Assembly (NCBI GenBank): GCA_964512675.1
Contig: CAZEJR010000034.1
Location: 1-14,568 of the forward strand
Direction: 5' to 3'
From: A07HB70 sp964512675
GTDB taxonomy: Archaea; Halobacteriota; Halobacteria; Halobacteriales; Haloferacaceae
DNA length: 14,568 nt
Of this stretch, positions 6,796 to 13,589 are shown in pieces. The notes under the pieces are model-generated. The model worked only from the letters and a program-made list of their open reading frames with translations, did no database searches and had not been told where the DNA came from. Position numbers and translations under genes: made by a program. Within the stretch, counting starts at the first letter, position 1; each line of letters starts with the position of its first letter.

Positions 6796-7854
6796 ATGAG
6801 CGACCACGGGGACGAGGAGACGGACACGCCGCGCGAGGAGTTCCACGACGCGCCGCTCGACGGCGTGTCCGTCAACGCCGGGATGACCGTCGGCGAACTC
6901 GCGACGGCGATGGGCGAGGCTGGCGTCGGTGCGGGGCGGCTGCACGAGGCCGTCGACCTCAGTGCCGAGATGTTCGGGCGCGAGGACACGACGGTGTTCG
7001 TCGGACTCGCGGGCGCGATGGTGCCGACCGGGATGCGGCAGGTCGTCACCGACCTCGTGCGCGACGGCTTCGTCGACGTGCTGGTGACGACGGGCGCGAC
7101 CCTCACACACGACGCGATCGAGGCGGTCGGCGGCCACCACCACCACGGGCGGGTCGACCCGAGCCACCCCCACCCGACCGGCGACGGGGCGACGGACACG
7201 ACGACGGAGCGCGACCACGACGAGCGCCTGCGCGCCGAGGGCGTCGACCGGGTGTACGACGTCTACCTGCCACAGGAGCACTTCGCACAGCTCGAGACAC
7301 ACCTCCGCGACCACGTCTTTCCGCGCGTCGAGCGCCGGGTCTCTATCCGGGAGTTCACCACGGCCCTCGGCGAGGCAAACGCCGAGCGCAACGACGCGCT
7401 GGACGTCGACGCCGACCCCGGTGTCGCCGCGGCGGCAGCGGCGGCGGACGTGCCGGTGTACGCGCCCGCGATACAGGACTCGGTGCTCGGCATCCAGGCG
7501 TGGGTGTACTCGCAGACCTCCGAGTTCGGGCTAGACGCACTGGCCGACATGACCGAGCTCTCGGACCTCGCGGCGGACGCCGACCGGGCGGGCGCGCTCG
7601 TCGTCGGCGGCGGCGTGCCGAAGAACTACGTGCTCCAGACGATGCTCGCGGTGCCGGGGGCGTACGACTACGGCGTCCAGCTGACGATGGACCCGCCCAA
7701 CACCGCGGGGCTGTCGGGCGCGACGCTGGACGAGGCCCGGTCGTGGGGGAAACTCGAGCCCGACGCGGAGAACGTCACCGTCGTCGCAGACGCCACTATC
7801 ACCCTCCCCTTCCTCGTCGCCGCCGCGCGCGAGCGGCTGGCCGTGGTGGACTGA
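6796..7854 (+). CDS. dhs: Deoxyhypusine synthase
   Basis: NAD-dependent enzyme that transfers the aminobutyl group of spermidine to the aIF5A lysine; in haloarchaea agmatine has been proposed as donor instead. The 352-residue protein has the NAD-fold block VLVTTGATLTHD (95-106), DSVLGIQAWVY, GGGVPKNYVLQ and the catalytic block SWGK, with lysine 319 as the expected imine-forming residue. It ends in the usual VADATITLPFLVAAARERL. Family enzymes read roughly GGHHYLGxxD where this one has GGHHHHGRVDPSHPHPTG and then a polar acidic stretch to about 145. This is a histidine-rich surface insertion next to the active-site region. It is the last plus-strand gene of the aIF5A-speB-nif3-dhs group. Its TGA at 7852-7854 directly abuts the stop of the opposite-strand ATPase gene. 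Confidence 0.96.
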   Translation: MSDHGDEETDTPREEFHDAPLDGVSVNAGMTVGELATAMGEAGVGAGRLHEAVDLSAEMFGREDTTVFVGLAGAMVPTGMRQVVTDLVRDGFVDVLVTTGATLTHDAIEAVGGHHHHGRVDPSHPHPTGDGATDTTTERDHDERLRAEGVDRVYDVYLPQEHFAQLETHLRDHVFPRVERRVSIREFTTALGEANAERNDALDVDADPGVAAAAAAADVPVYAPAIQDSVLGIQAWVYSQTSEFGLDALADMTELSDLAADADRAGALVVGGGVPKNYVLQTMLAVPGAYDYGVQLTMDPPNTAGLSGATLDEARSWGKLEPDAENVTVVADATITLPFLVAAARERLAVVD

Positions 7855-8904
7855 TCAGAAGACGACCGGCGCGTCGTCGGCGACGCCGAGCGAGACGCGT
7901 TCGCCGGCGTCGATCCCCGACTCCCGGCCCTGGACGACGACCTGAAGCTCGTCGACGTCGCCGGCGGGGTCGACGAGGTAGTTCGTCTGGTCGCCCTGGA
8001 AATACCGCTCGACGACGGTGCCGTCGACGTCGCCGCCGGTGGCAGCGACCTCGAAGTCCTCGGGGCGGATCGACACCGTCACCTCGCCGGTCTGGCCGTT
8101 GGCGGGGAGGGTGAACCCGTCTCCTCCCCCGACCCGGACGACCGAGGAGCCGGCGTCGACACGGCCGTCGAGGAGGTTCGTGTCGCCGATGAAGTCGGCG
8201 ACAAACTCCGAGGCGGGTTCGCGGTAGATCTCCTCCGGCGGGCCGATCTGCTCGATCAACCCCTCGTTCATCACCGCGATGCGGTCGCTGAGCGACATCG
8301 CGACCTCCTGGTCGTGGGTGACGTAGAAAAAGGACCCCTTGGTCTGTTCGTGGATACGCCGGAGTTCGACCTGCATCCGCTTGCGGAGCTTCCGGTCGAG
8401 ACTCGAGAGCGGTTCGTCGAGCAGGAGGACGGACGGTTCGTTGACCAGCGCCCGGGCGAGCGCGACGCGCTGTTGCTGGCCGCCGGAGAGGTCCGTCGGG
8501 TCGCGGTCGGCGAACCCCTCGAGATCGACGAGTTCGAGGTACTCCTCGACCCGGGCCTCGCGCTCTGCGGCGTCGACGCCGCGCTTCCGGAGACCGTAGC
8601 CGACGTTCTCGCCGACGCTCATGTGCGGGAACAGCGAGAGGTGCTGGAAGACGAGGTTCGTGTCCCGCCCCTCCGGCGGGACCGTCGCCATCGCTCGACC
8701 GTCGATCCGGACGTCGCCGCGTGTCGGCTGTTCGAACCCGCTTATCATACGGAGCGTCGTCGTCTTGCCACAGCCGGAGGGGCCGACGAGGGTGAAGAAC
8801 TCGCCGCGCCTGACGGAGAAGTCGATCCCCTCGACGGCGGTCACGTCGCCGAACTCCTTCGTGACGCCGTCGAGTTCGACCAGTACGTCTCCCTGAGGGG
8901 GCAT
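7855..8904 (-). CDS. potA: ABC importer ATPase, spermidine/putrescine PotA type
   Basis: ATP-binding subunit that powers import through the adjacent permeases from the cytoplasmic face. The 349 residues contain Walker A GPSGCGKTT (41-49), Q-loop VFQHLSLFPHMSV (Q87), signature LSGGQQQR (139-146), Walker B VLLLDEP (159-165) and H-loop VTHD (H197). A TOBE-type regulatory domain runs from about 240, including SIRPEDFEV and the PotA-like RYFQGDQTNYLV. The Q-loop neighbourhood and TOBE length fit the PotA/CUT1-MOI group. Substrate is inferred from the linked binding protein and permeases. ATG at 8904 has an AT-rich patch 26-27 bases upstream on its strand. It diverges from the binding-protein gene, so the importer is made from two transcripts. 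Its TGA abuts that of deoxyhypusine synthase with no base between. Confidence 0.94.
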   Translation of the reverse strand: MPPQGDVLVELDGVTKEFGDVTAVEGIDFSVRRGEFFTLVGPSGCGKTTTLRMISGFEQPTRGDVRIDGRAMATVPPEGRDTNLVFQHLSLFPHMSVGENVGYGLRKRGVDAAEREARVEEYLELVDLEGFADRDPTDLSGGQQQRVALARALVNEPSVLLLDEPLSSLDRKLRKRMQVELRRIHEQTKGSFFYVTHDQEVAMSLSDRIAVMNEGLIEQIGPPEEIYREPASEFVADFIGDTNLLDGRVDAGSSVVRVGGGDGFTLPANGQTGEVTVSIRPEDFEVAATGGDVDGTVVERYFQGDQTNYLVDPAGDVDELQVVVQGRESGIDAGERVSLGVADDAPVVF

Positions 8905-9050
8905 ACGCGGGGCGACGCCACACGGTAGAATGAATCTGGCGTTCCGACCACCCCGATCACGGCGCGCCGGGGCGGGTATTGTTATCTATCTTTGATCAAT
9001 AAAACAACCCACGGGAAAGCTTGATAATGCTCCATAGATCGTTGACAGAT
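8905..9050. promoter_or_regulatory. Divergent control region of the polyamine-type importer
   Basis: These 146 bases separate the ATPase start (8904, minus) from the lipoprotein start (9051, plus). About 8978-9006 is the most AT-rich stretch of the window. It contains AATAAAA (8998-9004) and an 8-bp perfect palindrome TTGATCAA (8992-8999). A second AT-rich element TTGATAAT lies at 9021-9028. On the minus strand, an AT-rich patch near 8927-8936 is 26-27 bases from the ATPase start. A GC palindrome GGCGCGCC sits at 8961-8968. The two palindromes are candidate operators placed where a regulator could control both transcripts. No regulator gene is visible nearby. Confidence 0.5.
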
Positions 9051-10280
9051 ATGCCGTCGAACGAGGATCGTCGGGCGGAGTCGACCAGCGGCGAAACCAG
9101 CGGTATCGGGCGCCGTGCGTACATCGCCGGTGCCGGTGCGACCGGCCTCGTCGCGCTCGCCGGGTGTGCCGGCGGGGGCGGCGGTGGCGGCGGCGGCGAC
9201 GACAGTACCGACGGCGGCGACGACATGGACGGCGACGGTGGCTCGGCCGGCGACTCCGGCGGGACGACCACCATCAACATCATCACCTGGGAGGAGTACG
9301 CGGAGATGCAGGAGAACATCGAGTCGACGCTCGACGGCGTCGAGCTGAACATCACGCCGTCGACGTCGTCGACGGAGATGTTCGCGCAGTGGAACTCCGG
9401 CCAAGACGAGCAGTTCGACATCGCCGTCCCGAACAACAACCTGGTCCGGCGGTTCATGGACGCGGACCTCGTCACCCCGATCGACCAGGACGCGGTGGCG
9501 AGTTTCGACTCGATGTACGACAAGTTCCAGACGTTCGTCGACCAGCAGTTCACCGCCGACGGCGAGGCCTACGGCGTCCCCATCCGGTTTGGCTGGTACG
9601 GCTACGCGTACGACACGCGGACGGTGCCGGACCACGAGCCGAGCTACGACATCCTGTTCGAGGAGGACTACGTCGACGCGGACCTCGACGGCGAGATCAT
9701 CATGTACGACGAGGCCGCGAAGGCGATGCCCGCCACGGCGCTGTATCTGGGCTTCGAGGAGGAACTCCAGGGGTCGGAGATGACCTTCAGCACCGACCAG
9801 ATCGACCAGATGCAGCAGGCGCTGGTCGACCAGAAGCCCCGGCTCCAGGGCTACATCGCAGCCGACCCGACGTTCATCCAGGAGTTCCAGCAGGGTAACT
9901 TCCTGGTCGGCCAGTCCGGGCGGAACGAGGTCATCCAGATGCGCACGGAGGGCGCGGACTGGGTCGAGTACGTCGTGCCGCGCGAGGGCGCGATGGCGTG
10001 GTACGAGACCGCGGTCGTCTCGGCGGCCTCGGAAAATCAAGAGACCGCGTGGCAGGTCGTCAACGAGTTCCTGGCGCCACAGAACGGTGCGTCGCTCGCC
10101 CAGGCCGGCTTCTCGCCGAGCACGAACCCCGCCGTCTCCGAGGAGCTGACCCAGGAGCAGAACGACCTGTACGGCTCCATCGACCCCTCGCGGCTCGACG
10201 GGATGATCCCGTTCAAGGACATCGCCTCCGACGTCGAGGAGGAGTACGTCTCCGCGTGGGAAGAGGTAAAGGCCGCGTAA
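9051..10280 (+). CDS. potD: Polyamine-type ABC transporter binding lipoprotein (PotD-like)
   Basis: Extracellular substrate-binding lipoprotein of the importer. From ATG 9051 the product has 409 residues. A twin-arginine signal (RRAYIAGAGATGLVALAGC, arginines 21-22) ends in a lipobox with cysteine 39, typical of haloarchaeal Tat-exported lipoproteins. A run of nine glycines (41-49) and a Gly/Asp/Ser linker to about residue 70 tether the domain. The mature part begins INIITWEEYAEM, the pattern of PotD/PotF-type proteins, followed by STSSTEMFAQWNSGQDEQFD and the two-lobed family fold. The tryptophan and acidic residues near the front could contact a polyamine, but the ligand is not proven and could be another cation or small organic compound. 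Alternative starts at 9027 (ATG) and 9021 (TTG) would add 8 or 10 residues. One base separates its stop from the next gene. Confidence 0.9.
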   Translation: MPSNEDRRAESTSGETSGIGRRAYIAGAGATGLVALAGCAGGGGGGGGGDDSTDGGDDMDGDGGSAGDSGGTTTINIITWEEYAEMQENIESTLDGVELNITPSTSSTEMFAQWNSGQDEQFDIAVPNNNLVRRFMDADLVTPIDQDAVASFDSMYDKFQTFVDQQFTADGEAYGVPIRFGWYGYAYDTRTVPDHEPSYDILFEEDYVDADLDGEIIMYDEAAKAMPATALYLGFEEELQGSEMTFSTDQIDQMQQALVDQKPRLQGYIAADPTFIQEFQQGNFLVGQSGRNEVIQMRTEGADWVEYVVPREGAMAWYETAVVSAASENQETAWQVVNEFLAPQNGASLAQAGFSPSTNPAVSEELTQEQNDLYGSIDPSRLDGMIPFKDIASDVEEEYVSAWEEVKAA

Positions 10281-10281
10281 G

Positions 10282-11208
10282 ATGGCGGTCGGCGACCCCG
10301 AGGAGACGAACCGCGCGGCGGTCGTTCGCCTCCTGAGCACCCGGTACGGCGCGCTCGGGATCACCACCGGGCCGGCGTTCCTGTGGATCGTCGCGCTGCT
10401 GCTCGCGCCGCTGACGTTCATGGTGGTCGTGAGCTTCCTCGAGGTCAGCCCCATCAGCTACGAGCTCATCTACGAGCCGACGCTCGCGAACTACGAGGGC
10501 CTGTTCGACGCGACGCCGTGGTGGGACACGCCGTTCTTCACCGCGATCTGGCTCTCCTACGGTGTCGCGACGGTGACGACGCTGCTCTGTCTGACGCTCG
10601 CGTTTCCGCTCGCGTACCTGCTGGCGCGGCGCGGCGGCCGGACGTTCAAGATCGTCATCTTCCTGGTCCTCCTGCCGTTCTTTACGATGTACCTCGTTCG
10701 GGCGTACTCGTGGGTGCTGATGTTCGGCCCCGGCGGCGTGATCAACTCCACGCTGATGAGCGTCGGGCTGACCGACGGCCCGGTCGAGCTGTTCAACTAC
10801 GGCGTTCCGGCGATCGTCGTCGGGCTCACCCACGCGTACTTCCCGTACATGCTGCTGACGCTGTACGCGAGTCTCGACGGCCTCGACTTCTCGCTGATCG
10901 AGGCGGCCCGTGACCTCGGCGCGTCGCGCGTCGACGTGGTTCGGGACCACGTCGTTCCGCTGACGCTTCCGGGGATCATCGGCGGGAGCCTGTTCGTGTT
11001 CGTCCCGAGCGTTGGCGCGTTTATTACGCCACGGTTCCTCGGCCAGGGCAAGATCCAGATGATCGGCATGCTGATAGAGAGCCGGGTCGTCGGCACCTAC
11101 TCCATCGGCTACGCGAGTGCCGCGTCGATGTTCGTGCTGGTGTCGATAATCGGGGCGATGATCGTCGCCTTCCGGTACGTGACGATCGAGGACCTGGGGG
11201 GTGGCTGA
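10282..11208 (+). CDS. potB: Polyamine-type ABC transporter permease 1 (PotB-like)
   Basis: Inner permease subunit of the importer, 308 residues. Six hydrophobic segments are visible: about 32-53, 87-114, 122-148, 173-195, 230-250 and 281-300. The cytoplasmic EAA loop that docks with the ATPase is EAARDLGASRVDVVRDHVVP (207-226), followed by LTLPGI. The order, with a long first periplasmic loop (about 54-86) holding ISYELIYEPTLANYEGLF, matches the PotB/PotH type. ATG at 10282 is one base after the binding-protein stop (TAAGATG). The next permease is arranged the same way (TGAGATG), so the three genes are translationally coupled. Confidence 0.94.
   Translation: MAVGDPEETNRAAVVRLLSTRYGALGITTGPAFLWIVALLLAPLTFMVVVSFLEVSPISYELIYEPTLANYEGLFDATPWWDTPFFTAIWLSYGVATVTTLLCLTLAFPLAYLLARRGGRTFKIVIFLVLLPFFTMYLVRAYSWVLMFGPGGVINSTLMSVGLTDGPVELFNYGVPAIVVGLTHAYFPYMLLTLYASLDGLDFSLIEAARDLGASRVDVVRDHVVPLTLPGIIGGSLFVFVPSVGAFITPRFLGQGKIQMIGMLIESRVVGTYSIGYASAASMFVLVSIIGAMIVAFRYVTIEDLGGG
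11198..11204 (+). promoter_or_regulatory. Shine-Dalgarno deciding the second permease start
   Basis: GGGGTGG, embedded in the last codons of the first permease, ends five bases before ATG 11210. It favours that ATG over the in-frame GTG at 11201, which is itself part of this motif. Confidence 0.55.
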
Positions 11209-11209
11209 G

Positions 11210-12109
11210 ATGGCGACCGAGACCGGCGAGCCGACGGAGGCCGGCGAGACCGACTACCCCGGCACCAGCCGACTGCTCGACCACCGCCGGGTCGAACGGC
11301 TCCTCCGTGGCTCGCTGTACGCCGTCGCCGGGCTCCTCCTCGCGTTCCTCTGGGTGCCGCTCGGGATCATGATCACCCTCTCGTTCGCCCAGAACCCGGT
11401 CACGCTGTTCCCGTTCGAGGGACTGACGCTTGCGAACTACCAGCTCGCGCTCGCCAGCGAGTCGATGCGCCAGTCGGTCGTCGGCAGCTTCACGATCGCG
11501 AGCGTCGCGGCCAGCATCGCGACGGTGCTCGGCGTACTGGCGAGCTTCGCGCTCACCCGCTACCGGTTCACGTTCCGCGAGCTCTACCGCACGTTCGGCA
11601 TCATCCCGATGGTCGTCCCGGGTATCATCCTCGGGGTGGCGCTCCGTATCTACTTCCAGAGCCTCCTCGACGTCCTCCCCGGATTCACCACGGTCGTGCT
11701 CGCACACTCGCTGTACGGGCTACCGTTCGTCATCCTCATCGTCACCGCCCGGCTGTACACGTTCGACGAGTCGCTGGAGGAGGCCGCCCGCGACCTCGGC
11801 GCGGACCCGATCACCACCTTCCGGGACGTGACGTTCCCGGTCATCGCGCCGGCGATCGGCGCCGGGTTCCTGTTCGCGTGGATTCGCTCGTTCGAGGACT
11901 ACATCCGCGCGCTGTTTCTCGCCGGGCCGAACACGGACGTGCTGACAATCTGGATGTTCAGCCGGATCAAGCAGCTCGACGCCCCGGAGCTGAACGCCGT
12001 CTCGTCGCTCATCGTCTTCGGCGTCGCGGTCGCGCTCGCCGTGGCGATGAACTACGGGAACGTCACCGGCTACGTCGCCGGAACGGTCGCCGAAGACGAG
12101 GAAGACTGA
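11210..12109 (+). CDS. potC: Polyamine-type ABC transporter permease 2 (PotC-like)
   Basis: Second permease subunit, 299 residues from ATG 11210. Hydrophobic segments lie at about 35-60, 90-116, 128-150, 160-181, 209-226 and 264-283. The EAA loop is EAARDLGADPITTFRDVTFP (191-210), the classical form that contacts the ATPase. The N-terminal 25 residues are acidic and cytoplasmic. The PotC-like part before the last helix reads FSRIKQLDAPELNAVSSL, close to the usual pattern of these permeases. An in-frame GTG at 11201 would overlap the preceding gene by eight bases. ATG 11210 is preferred for its five-base-spaced ribosome-binding site and the one-base spacing shared with the previous gene pair. 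No standard terminator is visible after the stop; the next gene begins 50 bases on. Confidence 0.93.
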   Translation: MATETGEPTEAGETDYPGTSRLLDHRRVERLLRGSLYAVAGLLLAFLWVPLGIMITLSFAQNPVTLFPFEGLTLANYQLALASESMRQSVVGSFTIASVAASIATVLGVLASFALTRYRFTFRELYRTFGIIPMVVPGIILGVALRIYFQSLLDVLPGFTTVVLAHSLYGLPFVILIVTARLYTFDESLEEAARDLGADPITTFRDVTFPVIAPAIGAGFLFAWIRSFEDYIRALFLAGPNTDVLTIWMFSRIKQLDAPELNAVSSLIVFGVAVALAVAMNYGNVTGYVAGTVAEDEED

Positions 12110-12127
12110 CGGCGCGGCTGAGCACAA

Positions 12128-12134
12128 GCCTTTG
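12128..12134 (+). promoter_or_regulatory. Candidate promoter box of the 152-residue protein gene
   Basis: GCCTTTG lies in AAGCCTTTGG and is centred about 27-28 bases before the GTG at 12159. Its T-run in a GC-rich gap fits a weak haloarchaeal TATA element and a leaderless transcript, and supports GTG 12159 over the upstream TTG at 12132. Confidence 0.38.
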
Positions 12135-12158
12135 GCCGCCCACGGTCCACCACCGCCC

Positions 12159-12617
12159 GTGGACCTCGACCGATTCGCCGACGACACCCCGAGCGACGAC
12201 GCACCCGCGGACGACCGGGTCTGTGTCGTCGCGACACAGCCGGAGACGTTCGCGCGGTGTCGCGACGGTGTCTACCCCAGCCCGCTGTCGTACGAGCGCT
12301 CGCGCGCCGACGTCGACCGGATGGCCTTCTACCGCACCGCGCCCGTCTCGGCGGTGACTCACCACGCGGCGGTGACGGGGCGGGTCCGTCAGCGCCGCGG
12401 CGAGGACGGGCCGCTGACCGAGCGCGACTGGGAGACGCTGCTCGATCCCTTCACCGACGAGCGCGAGGTCGTCGTCTTCGAGTTCGGGCCGCTCGTCCCG
12501 CTCGACCAGCCGGTGCGAAACGACCAGAACGGCGTCCGCGGAGCCTGGTACTGCGACGTCGCGGACCTGCGGGCCGCCAGCCGGCTGTCGGCGCTGGCCG
12601 GGCGTGCCGAACACTAG
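12159..12617 (+). CDS. Conserved-looking protein of unknown function, possible PUA/EVE-like fold
   Basis: A 152-residue soluble protein starting at GTG 12159 (MDLDRFADDTPSDD). No signal peptide or membrane segment is present. After an acidic disordered start, RVCVVATQPETFARCRDGVY (about 20-39) opens a strand-helix unit. The central RMAFYRTAPVSAVTHHAAVT (about 55-74) has the spacing of beta-barrel PUA/EVE-like domains, where a phrase like AFYRTxPVSAITHYAxV is common. The end holds EVVVFEFGPLVPLDQPVRND and a GVRGAWYC segment with conserved-looking aromatic residues. PUA-like domains usually bind modified RNA or DNA, but this assignment is by eye and weak. It follows the permease by 50 bases, has its own possible promoter, and is convergent with the broken gene beyond. 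TTG 12132 would add nine residues with PPPP and looks non-coding. Confidence 0.72.
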   Translation: MDLDRFADDTPSDDAPADDRVCVVATQPETFARCRDGVYPSPLSYERSRADVDRMAFYRTAPVSAVTHHAAVTGRVRQRRGEDGPLTERDWETLLDPFTDEREVVVFEFGPLVPLDQPVRNDQNGVRGAWYCDVADLRAASRLSALAGRAEH

Positions 12618-12685
12618 GTCCGCTGAACGAGCCGTGCCGCGCGCCGCGGTCGTGGGGCCGTCGGGCGCGGTACGGGTGACCTCGT

Positions 12686-13243
12686 CTAGAGGTCCTCGTC
12701 GAGGCGCGGGATGGCTATCCTCCCGCCGGTCAGGACGGCCGGCTCGTCGAGCACCCGACGGTGTGTCTTCGGGTGGTCGTCGGCGGCGGTCGGCAGGAAC
12801 ACGTTCGCGAGTTCGTCGACGGCGTCCATCACCGTCGTCTCGGTCGTGAACGCGGGGGTTTCGCCGGGGTGCTGGACGACGTCGGAGAGCGGATCGTAGT
12901 CGGCGAAGTCGGCGTGGGCCTCCGGTACTCGGAGGGAGGTCTGGGCGTCGACGTCGACCCGGCCTCGCGTCTCGTCTGTGACGTGGCTGACGATACGACG
13001 GGCCACCTGCCAACGCGTGACGCCGCCGGTGACGCGGCGCTGGAGCTGCGAACCGCGCCGAACGCGGGGGAGCGACGCCCGTCTCGGCGTCGACCGTCGT
13101 CGGGTCGGCGACCGACAGGAGTTCGCCGGCGTCGTAGTCGGTCGGGTCCAGCACGACGGCACGGTCGACACCGGCGCGAGGCTCCTCGGGCCGCCACGCT
13201 CTTGGTCGCCGCTCGCCCACCGCCGGTGGCCGATGACGAACAC
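12686..13243 (-). pseudogene. Haloarchaeal gene broken by two compensating frameshifts
   Basis: The last ~110 codons form clean coding sequence in one minus-strand frame, from RRVTGGVTRWQVARRIVSHV to GGRIAIPRLDEDL and TAG at 12686-12688, with haloarchaeal codon use. The preceding ~45 codons of clean coding sequence (AVVLDPTDYDAGELLSVADP to about 13050) lie in a different frame. Still earlier, the first frame returns with VFVIGHRRWASGDQERGG from the GTG at 13243. One intact ancestral gene would therefore need an indel near 13190 and an opposite one near 13050. I do not recognise the family. The C-terminal segment reads like a soluble, acidic domain (HPGETPAFTTETTVMDAVDE). Either this is a pseudogene or the assembly carries two indel errors. 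A shorter gene using GTG 13154 would still cross the 13050 break. Confidence 0.5.
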
Positions 13244-13589
13244 ACCGGGCGGAGCCGGTCTCGGCAGCCGGCGACGACGAACCCTGTGAGTGCCGAGGCC
13301 GGATTTCTATCCACACGCCCACGCGAGGAGGTAAACGAACCGCTACCTCAGACGCCGACCGGTACTGGCACCCAGGAGAGACCGTCTCGTCTCCGTCGGG
13401 GATGACACGGTGGCGTCGCCGTCAGTCGACCGCTCGTTCGGGGTCCTGCTGCTCGCGTTCGTTTCGATACTCGAGGGAGCGTCCAACAGCACACCGCCGT
13501 GCAGACAGGTGACCCACGGGGGTAACTGACCGAACGCTCCGTGTTCACGTCCACGAGAACGCCGAACTCCGGCACCGAACAGCCGAGGA
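13244..13589. other. Stretch with no supportable gene
   Basis: In these 346 bases all frames are short and lack haloarchaeal codon periodicity. An AT-rich patch (about 13299-13308, GATAGAAATC on the minus strand) could be a relic promoter for the broken gene. GAGGAGGT at 13325-13332 resembles a ribosome-binding site but has no convincing ORF behind it. No tRNA, hairpin terminator or direct repeat was noticed. Confidence 0.5.

Noticed and set aside
5722..7314. A 530-codon open frame on the minus strand
   Set aside because: It lies opposite speB, nif3 and dhs, all of which have complete catalytic motifs. The reverse product shows no family features.
9021..9050. TTG 9021 as start of the binding lipoprotein
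   Set aside because: It places ten extra residues before an already adequate Tat signal, and ATG codons are available at 9027 and 9051. ATG 9027 remains possible.
9171..9200. GGC-rich run as a possible microsatellite or recombination site
   Set aside because: It encodes the polyglycine linker after the lipobox, a normal feature of haloarchaeal binding proteins.
8982..10454. A 490-codon open frame on the minus strand
   Set aside because: It is antisense to the binding-protein gene and start of the first permease, which have clear family motifs. Long antisense frames are normal in high-GC haloarchaeal DNA.
11201..11209. GTG 11201 as start of the second permease
   Set aside because: ATG 11210 has a better-spaced ribosome-binding site and the same one-base spacing as the previous gene pair.
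12063..13322. A 419-codon minus-strand frame
   Set aside because: Only a ~45-residue part (about 13050-13180) looks real and belongs to the frameshifted gene. The rest is arginine-rich shadow, part of it opposite the 152-residue protein gene.
12761..13405. A 214-codon plus-strand frame
   Set aside because: It is antisense to the well-coded C-terminal part of the broken gene and has no recognisable features.
13410..13529. A 39-codon plus-strand ORF with a hydrophobic stretch (SFGVLLLAFVSILEGAS)
   Set aside because: It could be a tiny membrane peptide, but it has no ribosome-binding site, no promoter at the right distance and no neighbour context.
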